Shown here piece after piece: positions 22,229 to 23,586 of a stretch of 23,586 bases of DNA (positions within the stretch are counted from its first letter, which is position 1; every line of letters starts with the position of its first letter). Under the pieces are notes generated by a model. That model ran no database searches, was not told the DNA's origin, and was given only the letters and a program-made list of their open reading frames with translations. This stretch comes from JBAXGE01 sp044344145 (GTDB taxonomy: Bacteria; Planctomycetota; Phycisphaerae; WQYP01), in contig JBIJDM010000015.1 of the NCBI GenBank assembly GCA_044344145.1, forward strand, positions 1 through 23,586. The letters are read 5' to 3'. A program made the translations under genes and the position numbers.

Positions 22229-22618
22229 TTACGCTTTCACTACCGCTTTTTTACCCGCACCCTTGGTCTTCTTCTTCTTGCTGGGGGCGGTGCCTTCTTC
22301 CACTTCCACACAGATGTGGCAAGAACGCTTCAAAATCGAATAAGCCTTGCCGCGATCCTTGGGCTGGAAGCGCTTCATGACGATACCTTCGTCACAGAAG
22401 CTCTTGGCCACAAAGAGATTGTCAACATCCGCTTCCCGGACGTCGGCATTCGCGATGGCGCTGCGGAGCACCTTGGCCACCATGACAGCGGCCCGCTTCT
22501 TGTTGAACTTCAGCAAGTCCAGCGCCTCGTCCACGGGCTTGTTGCGGATCAGGTCCGTCAACAACCGCGCCTTACGGGCGGAGATCCTTGCGTTACGCCA
22601 TTTTGCCATGTATCCCAT
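22229..22618 (-). CDS. rplV: 50S ribosomal protein L22
   Basis: This 129-residue protein lines the exit tunnel. It shows WRNARISARKARLLTDLIR, then KRAAVMVAKVLRSAIANA and the beta-hairpin RFQPKDRGKAYSILKRSCHI. A Lys-rich tail of about 25 residues (SKKKKTKGAGKKA) extends the C-terminus. ATG 22618 has GAGG eight bases upstream. An ATG three codons later is possible but badly spaced. Confidence 0.96.
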   Translation of the reverse strand: MGYMAKWRNARISARKARLLTDLIRNKPVDEALDLLKFNKKRAAVMVAKVLRSAIANADVREADVDNLFVAKSFCDEGIVMKRFQPKDRGKAYSILKRSCHICVEVEEGTAPSKKKKTKGAGKKAVVKA

Positions 22619-22677
22619 AGTACAAACCTCATCTTCCGAAGCCGGTCGGTATCACCCGACCGCTCGTGCCACTGTTG

Positions 22678-22953
22678 TTACTCGGCCTTTGCCTTGACCA
22701 TGGTGTGACCCTTGAACGTCCGCGTCGGCGAGAACTCACCGAGCTTGTGGCCCACCATATCTTCCGTGACAAACACTTTCACGTGCATCCGGCCGTTGTG
22801 CACCATAAACGTATGGCCCACAAAATCCGGAATAATCGTGCTCGAACGCGACCAGGTCTTGATCGGATCTTTGGAATTCTTGTCGTTCAGCTTGGCCACT
22901 TTGGCCAGGAGATGCTCAGCGACAAACGGACCTTTTTTCGAACTGCGGCTCAT
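22678..22953 (-). CDS. rpsS: 30S ribosomal protein S19
   Basis: This 91-residue head protein starts MSRSSKKGPFVAEHLLAKV and contains IKTWSRSSTIIPDFVGHTF and VTEDMVGHKLGEFSPTRTFKGH, the S19 signature. GAGG lies seven bases before the ATG. It is typical in length and in the rplB-rpsS-rplV order. Confidence 0.98.
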   Translation of the reverse strand: MSRSSKKGPFVAEHLLAKVAKLNDKNSKDPIKTWSRSSTIIPDFVGHTFMVHNGRMHVKVFVTEDMVGHKLGEFSPTRTFKGHTMVKAKAE

Positions 22954-22977
22954 GTGCTATCCTCGTGAGCTTGAATC

Positions 22978-23586
22978 TTATTTCCGACGCAACACTGATT
23001 CACCATAACGCACCGTCATACGCCGACGGATAATCATGTCTGAACTATTCTTCCGGGGACTGCGGGTCTTGCCGCCCTTGGCGGGCACGCCCCACTTGCT
23101 GACGGGGTGACGACCGCCGCCCGAACGACCTTCACCACCACCCAGCGGGTGGGCAACCGGGTTCATGGCCACGCCACGAACCGTGGGACGAATCCCGCGA
23201 TGACGGGTCCGGCCGGCCTTGCCCCAACGGATGTTGATCCAGTCAATATTGCTGAGCTGACCCAGGGTCGCCCGGCACTTCCAGTTAAGCTGACGGACTT
23301 CGCCGCTGGGCAGTTGGATGGTGGCGGTGCCGCCATCTTTACCGATCAGACGGGCCACGCCGCCGGCGGAACGAACCAGCTTGCCGCCCTGGCCGGGGAT
23401 GGATTCCAGATTGTGGACTTCCGCACCGACGGGGCAGATTTCCAACGGCATCGCGTTGCCGAGGGTCTTTTCAATGTCGTTATGGGTACCGCTTTCGATT
23501 TCCGCGCCCACCTTCAGGCCCAGGGGGGCGAGGATGTAGCTGAGGGTACCATCAGTATATTTGATCAGGGCGATAAACGTCGAACG
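22978..23586 (-). CDS. rplB: 50S ribosomal protein L2, C-terminal part (cut by window edge)
   Basis: The frame is open to the right edge, giving the last 202 residues of about 275. It reads RSTFIALIKYTDGTLSYILA at the edge (family RSARIALVxYxDGExRYILA). Conserved segments that follow are NLESIPGQGGKLVRSAGG, RGIRPTVRGVAMNPVAHPLG, which includes the His of the peptidyl-transferase-region loop, and GGGEGRSGGGRHPVSKWGVP, with a C-terminal basic tail. The start codon and the rest of the S10 operon lie outside the window. Confidence 0.98.
   Translation of the reverse strand, partial: RSTFIALIKYTDGTLSYILAPLGLKVGAEIESGTHNDIEKTLGNAMPLEICPVGAEVHNLESIPGQGGKLVRSAGGVARLIGKDGGTATIQLPSGEVRQLNWKCRATLGQLSNIDWINIRWGKAGRTRHRGIRPTVRGVAMNPVAHPLGGGEGRSGGGRHPVSKWGVPAKGGKTRSPRKNSSDMIIRRRMTVRYGESVLRRK

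Overview
This is a bacterial chromosomal segment of moderately high GC. About 60% of it (9.69-23.59 kb) is one long minus-strand ribosomal-protein locus in the classical S10-spc-alpha order: rplB, rpsS, rplV, rpsC, rplP, rpmC, rpsQ, rplN, rplX, rplE, rpsN, rpsH, rplF, rplR, rpsE, rplO, secY, adk, map, infA, rpmJ, rpsM, rpsK, rpoA, rplQ. Two usual members are missing from their expected places: rpmD (L30, between rpsE and rplO) and rpsD (S4, between rpsK and rpoA). L5 has a Lys/Ala/Gly-rich N-terminal extension of about 57 residues. A strong intrinsic terminator closes the locus just after rplQ. The taxon cannot be fixed from sequence alone. Absence of L30, a membrane PIN-TRAM protein and a catabolic URO-D-family protein would fit a member of the PVC superphylum (Lentisphaerota, Kiritimatiellota, Verrucomicrobiota or Planctomycetota), but this is inference.

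The left 9.4 kb is mixed. From the left edge: the N-terminus of a leucine-rich-repeat protein (minus), an RlmI-type 23S rRNA m5C methyltransferase (minus), and, divergent from it, a membrane-anchored PIN-TRAM protein of the YacL type (plus). A 440-bp stretch without a recognisable gene follows. Next is an accessory carbohydrate block: an AraC-family regulator (minus), a divergent DegT/StrS-family PLP aminotransferase (plus), a URO-D-family protein of unknown substrate (plus), and a convergent cytoplasmic glycoside hydrolase recognised as family GH52, the beta-xylosidase family (minus).

The most notable structure in the accessory block is a pair of direct repeats of about 180 bp flanking the URO-D gene. 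The right copy is the functional 3' end of the GH52 gene. The left copy is a frameshifted remnant of a second GH52 3' end, so the block appears to have gone through duplication and deletion. The araC/degT divergent spacer holds a 7-bp direct repeat spaced 21 bp apart that overlaps a TATAAT box, which suits an AraC-type operator. Together the genes suggest regulated use of xylo-oligosaccharides or related glycosides. The roles of the aminotransferase and the URO-D protein are not determined.

No tRNA, rRNA, CRISPR array, insertion sequence or phage gene was recognised. Start codons were chosen mainly by Shine-Dalgarno spacing. Several differ from the longest possible reading frame.
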